A program made the translations under genes and the position numbers. DNA of 64,000 nucleotides from Methanohalophilus levihalophilus (GTDB taxonomy: Archaea > Halobacteriota > Methanosarcinia > Methanosarcinales > Methanosarcinaceae), in contig NZ_JAGGLK010000001.1 of the NCBI RefSeq assembly GCF_017874375.1, positions 124,001 to 188,000 on the forward strand, read 5' to 3'. The notes beneath the pieces were generated by a model. It saw only the letters and a list, made by a program, of their open reading frames with translations. It had not been told where the DNA came from and ran no database searches. Positions 47,074-55,705 of this stretch are shown here, one piece after another; position 1 is the first letter of the stretch, and the number at the start of each line of letters is the position of its first letter.

Positions 47074-47871
47074 ATGGAAGTCGATTTACTGGAATTATCG
47101 GACCGTTCTGCAAGATTCATTCTCTCCGGAGTAGATGCATCATTTGCAAACGGATTGAGGCGGGCTATGCTCGCCGATGTTCCCACATTGGCAATTGAAG
47201 AAGTTGGAATTTATAACAACACTTCAGTGCTTTATGACGAACAGATAGGTCTGAGAATGGCACTCATCCCAATTGCTACAAACTTTGAGGAGTTTGTACC
47301 TCATACTGAGTGTTCATGTGAAGACGGTTGTCCGGCATGCAGTGTAGCTTTTACCCTAAGTGTGGAAGCGGAGGACGAGGAACGTATGGTTTACTCAGGT
47401 GACCTTGTTTCTTCAGATCCAAAAGTTTCTCCTGCAGATTCCAGTATTCCTATAGTCCTGCTTAAACCCGGTCAAAAGTTGGTTTTGGAAGCAACTGCAA
47501 CCATGGGATTTGGACATGATCATGCCAGATGGCAGGCAGGTGTTGCTTGTGGTTACAAGAACATGCCTGTGATTGACATTCATGATTGTGACCGCTGTGG
47601 TGCATGTGTTACAGTCTGCCCGAGAGACATCCTTGTTCTCGGGGAAGAATCTGCAGAAGTTGTGGAAGATGGCACATTGCGATGTTCTCTTTGCAAGCTT
47701 TGTGTAGGTTCCTGTGACATTGATGCCATTGATGTAACAGAAGATGTAAATTCATTCATTTTCACTATGGAATCCGATGGCTCCTACAGTGCTCAACAGT
47801 TAATTATAAATGCTGTTAGTACTATTAAGGAAAAAGCTTCCAGCCTCGATATGATTCTGGGAGAACTGTAA
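47074..47871 (+). CDS. rpoD: DNA-directed RNA polymerase subunit D with ferredoxin-like domain
   Basis: A 265-residue archaeal alpha/Rpb3 homologue that nucleates polymerase assembly with subunit L. Dimerisation domain 1-50 (FANGLRRAMLADVPTLAIEEV) plus an insert domain. Within that insert are two complete cluster motifs, C172-x2-C175-x2-C178-x3-C182-P and C204-x2-C207-x2-C210-x3-C214. Many archaea have lost one or both; both appear intact here, which suggests two [4Fe-4S] clusters and possible redox effects on polymerase assembly. Last protein gene before tRNA-Leu. Confidence 0.96.
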   Translation: MEVDLLELSDRSARFILSGVDASFANGLRRAMLADVPTLAIEEVGIYNNTSVLYDEQIGLRMALIPIATNFEEFVPHTECSCEDGCPACSVAFTLSVEAEDEERMVYSGDLVSSDPKVSPADSSIPIVLLKPGQKLVLEATATMGFGHDHARWQAGVACGYKNMPVIDIHDCDRCGACVTVCPRDILVLGEESAEVVEDGTLRCSLCKLCVGSCDIDAIDVTEDVNSFIFTMESDGSYSAQQLIINAVSTIKEKASSLDMILGEL

Positions 47872-47910
47872 CGGAAAGACGTCAAAATCTTTCCTTTTTT
47901 ATACCCCTGT

Positions 47911-47998
47911 GCGGGGGTTGCCGAGCCAGGCCAAAGGCGCTAGGTTGAGGGCCTAGTTTCGTAGGAATCCGCGAGTTCGAATCTCGTCCCCCGCACCA
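47911..47998 (+). tRNA. tRNA-Leu (anticodon GAG)
   Basis: A class II tRNA. Acceptor gcggggg (47911-47917) pairs with cccccgc (47988-47994), discriminator A, and CCA is encoded (47996-47998). The anticodon stem is ctagg/cctag with loop ttgaggg. The variable arm is long and the T arm is gcgag-ttcgaat-ctcgt. A T-rich TATA-like sequence (ttttatac) lies at about 47899-47906. Confidence 0.95.
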
Positions 47999-48042
47999 AA
48001 CACTTTTTTACTGATTTTTTTGCACGAAGAAATTTTATTTTT

Positions 48043-48420
48043 TTATTTCATAGCTGGTTCCATTATGCCAATCAGGTTACCTTCAATATCATTAATTCGG
48101 GCATAGCTTCCCACGCCTGGAATATCGACAGGTTCCATCACCATTTCTGCGCCTGCATCCTTTGCCTTATTCAGGGATTCCTGCATATTTTGTACAACAA
48201 TAACAAGTACGGGTGATTCGGCAGGATCTTCAGTTGCCATCCCTCCGTTTATGCTCCCAACCTCTTTTGGCATGAATTGCTCATCGATTTCGGTTGTGTA
48301 AATCATGGTGTAGTTCATTTCCGGAAGGTCCTGGAACTGCCAGTCGAAAACGTTGCCATAGAATTCTTTCATCTTTTCCTTGTTCTTTGCCGGTATTTCA
48401 AAATGTGCTACTGGATCCAT
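48043..48420 (-). CDS. VOC (glyoxalase/bleomycin-resistance) family protein
   Basis: A 125-residue protein with the paired beta-alpha-beta modules of the VOC superfamily. It opens VAHFEIPAKNKEKMKEFYG (first metal-site His) and ends YARINDIEGNLIGIMEP (final Glu). Single-domain length. Role unknown; such proteins act in glyoxal or peroxide detoxification or bind small molecules. Confidence 0.85.
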   Translation of the reverse strand: MDPVAHFEIPAKNKEKMKEFYGNVFDWQFQDLPEMNYTMIYTTEIDEQFMPKEVGSINGGMATEDPAESPVLVIVVQNMQESLNKAKDAGAEMVMEPVDIPGVGSYARINDIEGNLIGIMEPAMK

Positions 48421-48788
48421 TTAATCAAACCCCATTTGTCAATACAGGAAGGTTAAGGCTACGCCTATTTTGTATTCAAATTTAAGGCACCAACTATTCC
48501 CACCTGTGTAAGATAATTCTTGCTGTTTTCTATATAAGCATTTTCTTCAAGAGCACTTCATTAACTTCGTAACAAAGTATTCTTCCTTTTGAAAAGTACA
48601 ACGCCATTTGAAAACTTTTAAACCATTTCGCAATTTGATCTCCGTTAGGTTATGTATCATCAATCATAATGATTTATTGTTCAGATTTTGTAGGTGGGGT
48701 CCAGACTCCCTCTGTCTGCATCTTCACTTATATTGCGTAAACAGGATAGCTGTAGCTTTGCATTTTCCTTGATATTCGGGTGGTAAAA
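48421..48788. other. Intergenic region between VOC and amidohydrolase genes
   Basis: About 370 bases between two divergent genes. A weak TATA-like ttctatataagc at about 48526-48537 could serve a plus-strand start, and cttatattgcg lies near 48727. A small aggctacgcct repeat sits at about 48452. I see no convincing gene. Confidence 0.5.
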
Positions 48789-49655
48789 ATGAAAATCAGG
48801 ATCAATGATGCTCACTGTCACTATGGTACTAATTCAATGTTAATGACAATGGCTCTGCGCCCAACAAAAAAGTTTAGTAATGACTTCGGGGAGCTGGAGG
48901 GCATTATGGAAAGTAACAACGTGGAGAACTGTGTTCTTTTTTCTCAGCCTGAACCTGCAAACACTTTTGGTCACATATGGAGAGGGCTTTACTATCATCT
49001 CTGGAACGTTTCTACGGATTCCCAGGAGCCATATTTCGGATGGAGAATAAATTACACTAAAGCTAATGAGAAAATCTCTAAGATTAAAGATAAGCACGTG
49101 AATTTCATACCATTTCTCTCAGCCAGTGATGGCATCGAAGAGATAGAGAAATATGTAGATGAACGTGGCAATTCTCCACGTGGGATCAAATACTACGGAA
49201 TCTACGGCGATATTCCAAATTTGAATATTCTCCAGTATCTCAATGAACATGAAATGAGTATGGTACTCCACCTTCCCATGAAATGCAGAAAATGTCCTCA
49301 GAAACTCCTTGACACAGTAGGCAGGTATCCTGATCTAAAATTCCAGCTTGCACATATGGGTGATGGGATTCCTGAGATATTGAGCTCATTGTGGGAGTTT
49401 GACAATCTATATCTTGACACTGCGATGATAACCAATGAAGCCTACCAAAATTTGTACAGGAAACAGGGAACCACAATGGAAGAAATGATCCAGAATGCAC
49501 CTGAAAGTAAAATTTTGTTTGGTTCTGATGAGCCCTGGGGTTCTCTTGGGGAGCAGGCTAAAAGCATTGTAGACTTACAATTTAGCGGTATCCTTTCTGC
49601 AAGAGATGTTGACAATATATTGTATCAGAATGCCAGAACTGTCTGGGCACTCTAA
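48789..49655 (+). CDS. Amidohydrolase-2 family metal-dependent hydrolase
   Basis: A 288-residue TIM-barrel hydrolase. The metal-binding HxH motif is NDAHCHYG. LVLHLPMKCRKCPQ (conserved His), FQLAHMGDG (His) and ILFGSDEPWG (metal-site Asp) follow in family order. ATG 48789 is preceded by GGGTGG at correct spacing; GTG 48780 lies in that site. Substrate unknown: family members are decarboxylases or hydrolases of small cyclic or aromatic compounds. An unusual Cys pair (CRKC) follows the central His. Confidence 0.82.
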   Translation: MKIRINDAHCHYGTNSMLMTMALRPTKKFSNDFGELEGIMESNNVENCVLFSQPEPANTFGHIWRGLYYHLWNVSTDSQEPYFGWRINYTKANEKISKIKDKHVNFIPFLSASDGIEEIEKYVDERGNSPRGIKYYGIYGDIPNLNILQYLNEHEMSMVLHLPMKCRKCPQKLLDTVGRYPDLKFQLAHMGDGIPEILSSLWEFDNLYLDTAMITNEAYQNLYRKQGTTMEEMIQNAPESKILFGSDEPWGSLGEQAKSIVDLQFSGILSARDVDNILYQNARTVWAL

Positions 49656-49751
49656 TCACCTCTTTTTCAGGCAATGATACAATAATGCTCTTGCAGTCTT
49701 TTTTTCTATATTTTATTTATTTAATTTTGTATTTATGAAACAATACTTATG

Positions 49752-49759
49752 CTTATATA
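49752..49759 (+). promoter_or_regulatory. TATA box ahead of palindrome and small gene
   Basis: cttatata at 49752-49759, 25 bases before the left arm of the 20-base palindrome. Confidence 0.5.
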
Positions 49760-49783
49760 TTATAACTAAGAAACACATTTCCA

Positions 49784-49803
49784 CCACTTTATCGATAAAG
49801 TGG
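49784..49803. promoter_or_regulatory. 20-base perfect palindrome overlapping a Shine-Dalgarno site
   Basis: ccactttatc and gataaagtgg are exact inverted copies with no spacer. It sits at the predicted transcript start. Its right arm runs into GGAGG (49802-49806) of the next small gene, so as DNA it could be an operator and as RNA it could mask translation. Confidence 0.5.
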
Positions 49804-49812
49804 AGGTTGTCT

Positions 49813-49971
49813 ATGGATCTAAAAAATAAAAACGGAGAACTTTTGAATCGCGATAGTAGTGAAACTCCTTCTCTTTTACCTGTATACCGGGGTTTTCTTC
49901 TAGCTAGCTACAAGGATGCAAAGAAGGTTCATCCAAGATTGAGCAATTTCTCTTTGTTTTTGCTCAGTTAA
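49813..49971 (+). CDS. Small protein of 52 residues, unknown function
   Basis: ATG 49813 follows GGAGG (49802-49806) with six-base spacing, a TATA box lies upstream, and a perfect palindrome separates the two. The product has a hydrophilic N-terminal half (DLKNKNGELLNRDSSE) and a C-terminal half with short hydrophobic patches (RGFLLASY, LSNFSLFLLS). No Cys, no clear signal peptide, no family recognised. The complete set of expression signals makes it more than a chance frame. Confidence 0.5.
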   Translation: MDLKNKNGELLNRDSSETPSLLPVYRGFLLASYKDAKKVHPRLSNFSLFLLS

Positions 49972-50260
49972 CTCAACACAAAAGAAGCAACGTTCGATAG
50001 TGACTCTTTTCGTTACAGCCTTGTGCTGCATGGCGGGAAGAGTCTGTTTTGTATTTAGCAAATGCAGCATTGTTCTTATCTGGAATGCTGATGAAGTCTG
50101 ATGAGGCTATTTTTTGTGGAATACTCCGTCTCTTCGATAAAGGGATGAAATATACAAAACGAAAGTTGGTTTTGATTTTTCTGGCAACTTAAATACTTTC
50201 ACCCTGCTTGGCACGTCTTATAATATTCTAACTGCCTACTAGTATCTGAGGTGAATTAAA
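49972..50260 (+). other. Intergenic region with interleaved inverted repeats
   Basis: gactctt (50002-50008)/aagagtc (50038-50044) and tgctgcat (50024-50031)/atgcagca (50062-50069) interleave, as in an H-type pseudoknot or alternative folds. cagcatt (50065-50071)/aatgctg (50084-50090) competes with the second pair. No protein gene is evident. A TATA box (ttataata, about 50218-50226) for the next small gene lies at the end. Confidence 0.4.
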
Positions 50261-50350
50261 ATGGATGAATTCTTCAAAGGACTTGTTGAGAGGACCGAAC
50301 AATACGAGAAATACGATCATTTCAGGCATTCCAAAGAAAAAACCAGATAA
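50261..50350 (+). CDS. Tiny protein of 29 residues, unknown function
   Basis: ATG 50261 follows GAGGTGA (50249-50255) at five-base spacing and a TATA box at about 50218-50226. A perfect stem-loop terminator follows the stop. The product (MDEFFKGLVERTEQYEKYD and nine more residues) is highly charged and likely helical. With promoter, ribosome-binding site and terminator all present it looks like a real gene. Function unknown. Confidence 0.6.
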   Translation: MDEFFKGLVERTEQYEKYDHFRHSKEKTR

Positions 50351-50359
50351 TCTATAACC

Positions 50360-50406
50360 ATGGCTGTGTTTCCATCCTCAACCCGTCATTCTTTTGACAC
50401 AGCCAT
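50360..50406. terminator. Terminator between the tiny gene and the cis-prenyltransferase gene
   Basis: atggctgtgt (50360-50369) and acacagccat (50397-50406) form a perfect 10-bp stem with a 27-base loop, followed by tttcttct. Position between convergent genes suggests it serves both. Confidence 0.6.
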
Positions 50407-50425
50407 TTTCTTCTAAATCTTATTT

Positions 50426-51256
50426 TTAGTTATGAGATTCACAGGATAGGCGGTGTGTCCTTTTTGAAAGTAATTTTTCTTTCTCAGCAGTTCTTTGCTG
50501 GTAAAGCCTTATTGACCTGAGGAAATCAATTTTCCTGAAATCAGGCCAATATGGTGCACAAAAGTAGGTTGCACATTCATTTCCACTGGCTTGCCATGGC
50601 AGGAAATTTGACAACCTTTCATCTCCACCTGTACGGATAATCAGGTCCACATCGGATACAGGAGCATCTTTTTCTGGGTATAGATGTTGCGATATTGTGG
50701 AGTCTGTCAGTTCAGAAATCTCCATTTCATCTTTTTGCACTTTTTTTGCAATTTCCCTGATTGCCTGCACAAGATCCTGTCTCCCTCCGTATGCGATTGC
50801 AACATTGAGGGTAAATTCATTGTATCCTGAAGTAACCTGTTCAACTTTCCTAACGCTTTTCAGCAAATCTTCCGGAAGAAGTGTCCGATCTCCTATAACA
50901 CGCACTTTTAGTTCACGCTGGTGGGTCCTTTCATCCGTACACAATTCTTCGAGTTTTACTTTGATTAAATCAAAAATGCTGTTCTTTTCCGACTGTGGCC
51001 GATGAAAATTCTCAGTTGAAAATGCATAAACTGTGAGTTCATTTATCCCAATATCATAAGCCCATTCGATAACATTTTCCGTAATGTTTGCACCAACACG
51101 ATGGCCGTAATGCTTCATTTTGCCTAATTTCTGTGCAAAACGCCGGTTGCCATCCATAATAATTGCAACATGTGACGGGAGAGGCGCTTTCCGAATCTCC
51201 CTTATTAGAAAATCTTCGTATCCCTTATACACCAGCTCAAGGAGCTTGTTTGGCAT
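50426..51256 (-). CDS. uppS: cis-Prenyltransferase (UppS family)
   Basis: A 276-residue enzyme adding isopentenyl units to make long cis-polyprenyl diphosphate, the lipid carrier for archaeal glycosylation. Motifs: HVAIIMDGNRRFAQ (catalytic Asp), YAFSTENFHRP, NVAIAYGGRQDLVQA, and DLIIRTGGDERLSNFLPWQ. ATG 51256 is supported by a GTGAT site; the frame upstream to 51313 overlaps the previous gene. It lies 13 bases after the DUF2551 gene, so they probably form an operon. Confidence 0.94.
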   Translation of the reverse strand: MPNKLLELVYKGYEDFLIREIRKAPLPSHVAIIMDGNRRFAQKLGKMKHYGHRVGANITENVIEWAYDIGINELTVYAFSTENFHRPQSEKNSIFDLIKVKLEELCTDERTHQRELKVRVIGDRTLLPEDLLKSVRKVEQVTSGYNEFTLNVAIAYGGRQDLVQAIREIAKKVQKDEMEISELTDSTISQHLYPEKDAPVSDVDLIIRTGGDERLSNFLPWQASGNECATYFCAPYWPDFRKIDFLRSIRLYQQRTAEKEKLLSKRTHRLSCESHN

Positions 51257-51269
51257 TTCTATCACGTTT

Positions 51270-51584
51270 TTAATAGTTTTCCAGAACAGAATCAACGATG
51301 TTCCTGTAATCATCTTTCAACAGGTAAATATTATGATCGCCGGTAACATCAATGCTAAGAATGCCAAGGCGTGTGTTCATAAGCCCGACCATGGCTGAAA
51401 CTCCCCGGTAGCTTACATCGAAGTCTTTCTTGTGAAGAAACTCATAGATATCTCCGGTGGTATATCGACCACCATCTAAAAACAATTTAAGAACAACCTT
51501 ACGGATGCCTGTGTCATCACGACCCAAGTACTTGATAAGCCTTGCCCGCACCCTGTCCTCAATGGTTTCCTCCAGCCCGAACAC
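51270..51584 (-). CDS. DUF2551 protein (winged-helix-like)
   Basis: A 104-residue protein of a family found in methanogens. KYLGRDDTGIRKVVLKLFL, then GGRYTTGDIYEFLHKKDFDVSYRGVSA (given here in part: TTGDIYEFLHKKDFDVSYRG) look like a winged helix-turn-helix. The C-terminal part ends YLLKDDYRNIVDSVLE. A small DNA-binding regulator is likely. It lies upstream of uppS on the same strand. Confidence 0.8.
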   Translation of the reverse strand: MFGLEETIEDRVRARLIKYLGRDDTGIRKVVLKLFLDGGRYTTGDIYEFLHKKDFDVSYRGVSAMVGLMNTRLGILSIDVTGDHNIYLLKDDYRNIVDSVLENY

Positions 51585-51655
51585 CTCAACTAAATTATGT
51601 TATTTTGGTTTATATATTTATTCTAAATGACAATATGCTATGCGCTTCGGGAATC

Positions 51656-52738
51656 TTATCCATCTATAGCGTTTTTATTTATAAGTTTTGGGTTTAAAAG
51701 TGGCATACTTTCTACAATTATCCCATCTTTTATGGGATATTTTTCTACGATTGTCATACTTCCGTATCCCTGGATAAATTCTGCCATTTCTTCAAGGACC
51801 CATGCGGCAATCTCTATGGATTCTCCGATGATTTCATAGAGGTCTTCAGGAACTTCGTTTTCCAGCAGGATTTTCTTTACTTCATCTGTTTTGTCTGTGT
51901 TGATAATCCCAAACACAATGGTGCCATCATCGGTAATCATCTCAAATGGTCGACTACTGACCTCGGCAGTTCTTAGTAACCTTTTTCGTAATTGTATAGC
52001 GTCTTTGTATCTGGATGAGCAAAAATGCCCTTTCATTATCCCGTTAATAGCCTTTATAGCAGCGCTACGTGATCCAAGTACCGCATTTGATATATCGTCC
52101 ACAAGAACAAAACTGCGCTCTTTTAGGGCTTCTGCATTAGTATCAGAAAATTCCAGTTCATTGAGATTCACAAAATAATCATTTTTTGAAGCAAATTTGA
52201 TTAAAGCTTCAACTCCTTCAATCGAAGGCAGCTCAAATCCGGTTTCAATTCCCAACTTGCTGGTTTCGGCCATGCTCCCTGCGTAGGGTGTATCTTTGAT
52301 TTTTTCCCATACACTTTGAGGAGGATGAAACCTTATTTCATCCAGACCGGCTTCGGCAAGTTCAGAAACAGTAGTTTTGTCCGGTGCAGATGCAGTATAA
52401 AGGTGAATATGATGTTTTTTTCCGAAAGTATTTTTTAGCAAATTGATGTAGCGCAGTACTAACTCTTTCTCAATTAGGGGTTCACCACCAGTAATGCCTG
52501 TACCCAATGCATCCATTCGATTTGCTTCTTCAATTATGTCAAGATCCTTTGATATCGGCTGCTCGTTAGCATAGACCTGTTTCCCCTTTCTTTCCTCTGA
52601 TATAGGGCAGTAAAAACAGCTTTTGTCACAAATTCCTGTTACAAACAGGACCATTTTTGCTCCTTCCTGGCAGAGCTTACAGCCTTCGGTAAGATAAGTA
52701 TGGAATGAATCGGCATCTCCCTGTTTGATATCCCTCAT
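51656..52738 (-). CDS. Radical SAM protein, COG2108-like, function unknown
   Basis: A 360-residue protein. The cluster motif is CDKSCFYC (C-x3-C-x2-C) after an extra N-terminal Cys pair (EGCKLCQEG). GTGITGGEPL is the SAM-binding GGE motif, and the barrel continues to about residue 230. The C-terminal 130 residues are unassigned. No substrate is evident. It is divergent from a small ferredoxin gene, which may supply electrons; that is inference. Confidence 0.83.
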   Translation of the reverse strand: MRDIKQGDADSFHTYLTEGCKLCQEGAKMVLFVTGICDKSCFYCPISEERKGKQVYANEQPISKDLDIIEEANRMDALGTGITGGEPLIEKELVLRYINLLKNTFGKKHHIHLYTASAPDKTTVSELAEAGLDEIRFHPPQSVWEKIKDTPYAGSMAETSKLGIETGFELPSIEGVEALIKFASKNDYFVNLNELEFSDTNAEALKERSFVLVDDISNAVLGSRSAAIKAINGIMKGHFCSSRYKDAIQLRKRLLRTAEVSSRPFEMITDDGTIVFGIINTDKTDEVKKILLENEVPEDLYEIIGESIEIAAWVLEEMAEFIQGYGSMTIVEKYPIKDGIIVESMPLLNPKLINKNAIDG

Positions 52739-52823
52739 TATGCTTTTCGGATGCCTCTATCATTATATAAATCCTTCTTCAAGATCGTCAGGATTATTAG
52801 TAATCAACCAGTGCATTAACTCC

Positions 52824-53006
52824 ATGACAGATGAACAGTATCTTGGGATTATCGGCTGCAGGGGTTGTTTCAAATGTCTGGAAACCTGTCCTGAAGGTGC
52901 AATTAAGAATAAGGGTAGTTACGTTACTATAGATCGTGACAAATGCACTATGTGCATGAAATGCGTTGAAAGTTGCCCTTATGGTTCGATTGTCTGCCTT
53001 GATTGA
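52824..53006 (+). CDS. Small 2[4Fe-4S] ferredoxin
   Basis: A 60-residue ferredoxin with two complete motifs, CRGCFKCLETCP and CTMCMKCVESCP. ATG 52824 is the first Met close to the domain; the frame upstream to 52725 crosses the promoter. A TATA box (cattatataa, 52761-52770) lies in the spacer shared with the radical SAM gene. There is no strong Shine-Dalgarno site. Confidence 0.88.
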   Translation: MTDEQYLGIIGCRGCFKCLETCPEGAIKNKGSYVTIDRDKCTMCMKCVESCPYGSIVCLD

Positions 53007-53132
53007 TCAATTACATTTTTTGGCCTTTTATATTATATGATCGTAGTTTTCCGGATATAAATAGCAAGCTCAGAGCTTTTTCAACCAATAAACTTAAAAG
53101 TGAGATTAACCATTCAGAAGTGTTACCTCTAA

Positions 53133-53207
53133 GGGCGTGTGGCCTAGCCAGGATATGGCGGCAGCCTCCTAAGCTGTAAGTCAGGGGTTCAAATCCCTTC
53201 ACGCCCG
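53133..53207 (+). tRNA. tRNA-Arg (anticodon CCT)
   Basis: A 75-base tRNA. Acceptor gggcgtg (53133-53139) pairs with cacgccc (53200-53206), discriminator G. The anticodon stem gcagc/gctgt closes loop ctcctaa. T arm aggggttcaaatccctt. CCA is not encoded. Confidence 0.95.
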
Positions 53208-53225
53208 CTATAACTTTTTTGCAAA

Positions 53226-55477
53226 TCAACTAGTTTTTATCACATTTGCTGGCACAATTGGTATTGTAAAAGTAAAGGTACTCCCTTTTCCGGGCTTACT
53301 GTCAACTTTTATGGTTCCGCCCTGTAATTCGACCATTTCTTTTACAAGCGTTAGACCAAGGCCGATTCCGGAATAGGTACGGTTTCTGTATTCCTGAAGT
53401 TGTCTGAAGGGTAAGAAAATTTCTTCCAGCTTTTCTTCCGGTATTCCAATCCCATTGTCAGATATGGAGATTACTGCATTGTTGTCGCTTTTATGAGCAG
53501 CGATTTTTATTATCCCGTTTTCTCCTGTAAACTTAATCGCATTGCTCAAAAGATTGTACAAAATTTGTTTTGTCTTTGTTTCGTCTGCATATATTTGCGG
53601 AAGATTTTCATCTATCAATATTTCAACTTTCTTTTTTCCCATAACAATATCTGGATCAGTAAGCTCTTTTACATCTTCTATTAAATCACGTATATCTATG
53701 TTTTTCTGAATCAATTCTGTGTTACCCGATTCAATTCGTGATACATCCAGAATATCGTTAATGAGCGTAAGCAGGTGTTTCCCCGATTTCAGGACATTTC
53801 CTATGTATTTTTCCTGCTTACTATTAAGTTCCCCGTATCTTCCATCAATAAGTATTTGGGAGAAACGATTACAGAGTTAAGGGGTGTTCGCAGTTCATGG
53901 CTCATAGTTGCAAGGAATTCTGTCTTTGCTCTGTTTGAAAGCTCAGCAGCAACTTTGGCTTCTGTTAACTTAACTTCGGCTAACTTCCGCTTATTAATGT
54001 TTTTAATAACGCCACTAAGTTTGATTCGATTTCCATTCTTGTCAGCTTCCACCACTTTTCCTCTTACAGTATGCCATATCCATTTTCCATCTCCTATGTC
54101 CACACGATAATCAATCTGGGCAGACTTATATCTATTTTTCACACAGTCTATTATCCCCTCAAATATCTTTTGGTGGTCATCAGGGTGGATAATTTTGAGG
54201 AAATCATTAAATGAGAAGTTTTCAAGCCCTTTCTGCTGATACCCGAATTTTCTAAACATATCTGCATCAAAATTCATTTTTCCTTCGGGAAGTTCGAGTT
54301 CCCACCAGAGAAGTTCTCCGGCCATCAGTGCCTGCTGAAGACGCTCATATGCAGTTTTCATGTCCTGCTCTACTTTTTTCTTCTCGTTGATGTTAATAGA
54401 TAATCCATTAATTGATTTTGGAGCGCCATTGAAATCCTTTTCTACAACGTATCCAATTGACTGAAACCACTCCCACTCTCCACTATTTGACATTCCTTTA
54501 TGAGTAGCCTGACAAATGTCTTTTTTGCCTTCTATACATTTTTTTAATTCTTCAGAAACAAGTTCTCTGTCATTGGGATGAATAATTTCCAGAAAATCGT
54601 TGTATTCCTCTGCGAATCTATTAGTAAAGAAGCCAAAATCGTCTACTCCAAAGTCAAATCCAACTGTTCCTGATTCAATGTCTATTTCCCAAAAACTGAC
54701 AATTCCCGTTTTTACAACGTTGTCCAGCAGACTATAAGCTTTATGTATCTGCCTGTCCTTATTTCTTCTTTCTGTAATGTCTCTTACAATACTGAAAACA
54801 ACAGGCTTTCCCTGAATGGTAGCAATTACGGCATTAATTTCCACATCTATTTTTTTTCCGGACTTTGTAATCTGCGCCGATTCAAAACGGAGTTTTCCTT
54901 CTTTGAAAACCTTTTTCATCCGTTGGGAAAACATTTTTTTTTGATCGTCTACTTCAAAAAGTTCGGGAGTTTTCATTAATAATTCTTCTTTTGAGTAGCC
55001 AAGCCTGTTGCATGCATTCTGATTTATGTTTATTATCTTCCCATCTAAATCATGGACAAAAATCTCGTCAGGCGAATTATCAAAAAACTGGTTAAATGAA
55101 TTCTCCAGATCCCTTCGTTTATATTCAGTTGAAACCTGTTTTCCAATATCCCGGCATGCCATGTAAAAAAGGCTTTTTTCTAAACTAAAATCGTATTTAG
55201 GGTGCTTCTTACTTATTAATACTTCAAACTGGAGTTTTTTGTTTCCATTCACCGAAACTTCATCTTTAAACAAGGAAAAAGATTCCTCGTCTGGATTTGA
55301 TCCATATTTATTATCTTCCAGACTTAATTTTATAGAAACAGCACCTGGAAATGGAAAAAGTAAAGTAAGTTTGGGGGGAATTTTTTCTAATTCGGATTCA
55401 AAATCCTGGCTATTGAAAGAACTGATTACATCGTCAACTATACTGATCTTCGAAATAGCTCCCTTGCCAATTTCCAA
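53226..55477 (-). pseudogene. PAS-domain histidine kinase split by a one-base deletion
   Basis: Two minus-strand frames join into one kinase of about 750 residues. The N-terminal part (from 55477) carries an unassigned 120-residue domain, three PAS domains (about 130-245, 255-375, 390-505) and HisKA with FLATMSHELRTPLNSVI, then goes out of frame. Inserting one base at about 53866 restores GFSQILIDGRYGELNSKQ and leads without interruption into HATPase (NLLSNAIKFTG, DNGIGIPEE, GIGLGLTLVKEM), ending at 53226. The deleted base turns a Gly codon (ggt) into gt. No membrane segments. Either a recent pseudogene or a sequencing error; the rest is undamaged. Confidence 0.85.
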
Positions 55478-55705
55478 TTGCTGTGCCCCCCGGCATCTGG
55501 TGATTTACTTCCACAACATTTTCTATTTAAATAATATGTGGTATAGTGATATAAAAAAGTTTATGCAAGAGGTATATATTGTAATATCCATCTCATATAT
55601 CTGTTAAAATGTTACCGGGGTTTCTGTGATTCCAGTTTTTCTACTTTAATACGATATTTTTATCTATCACCTGTGCATCTTTCCTGAATTATCACTGGAG
55701 GAATA

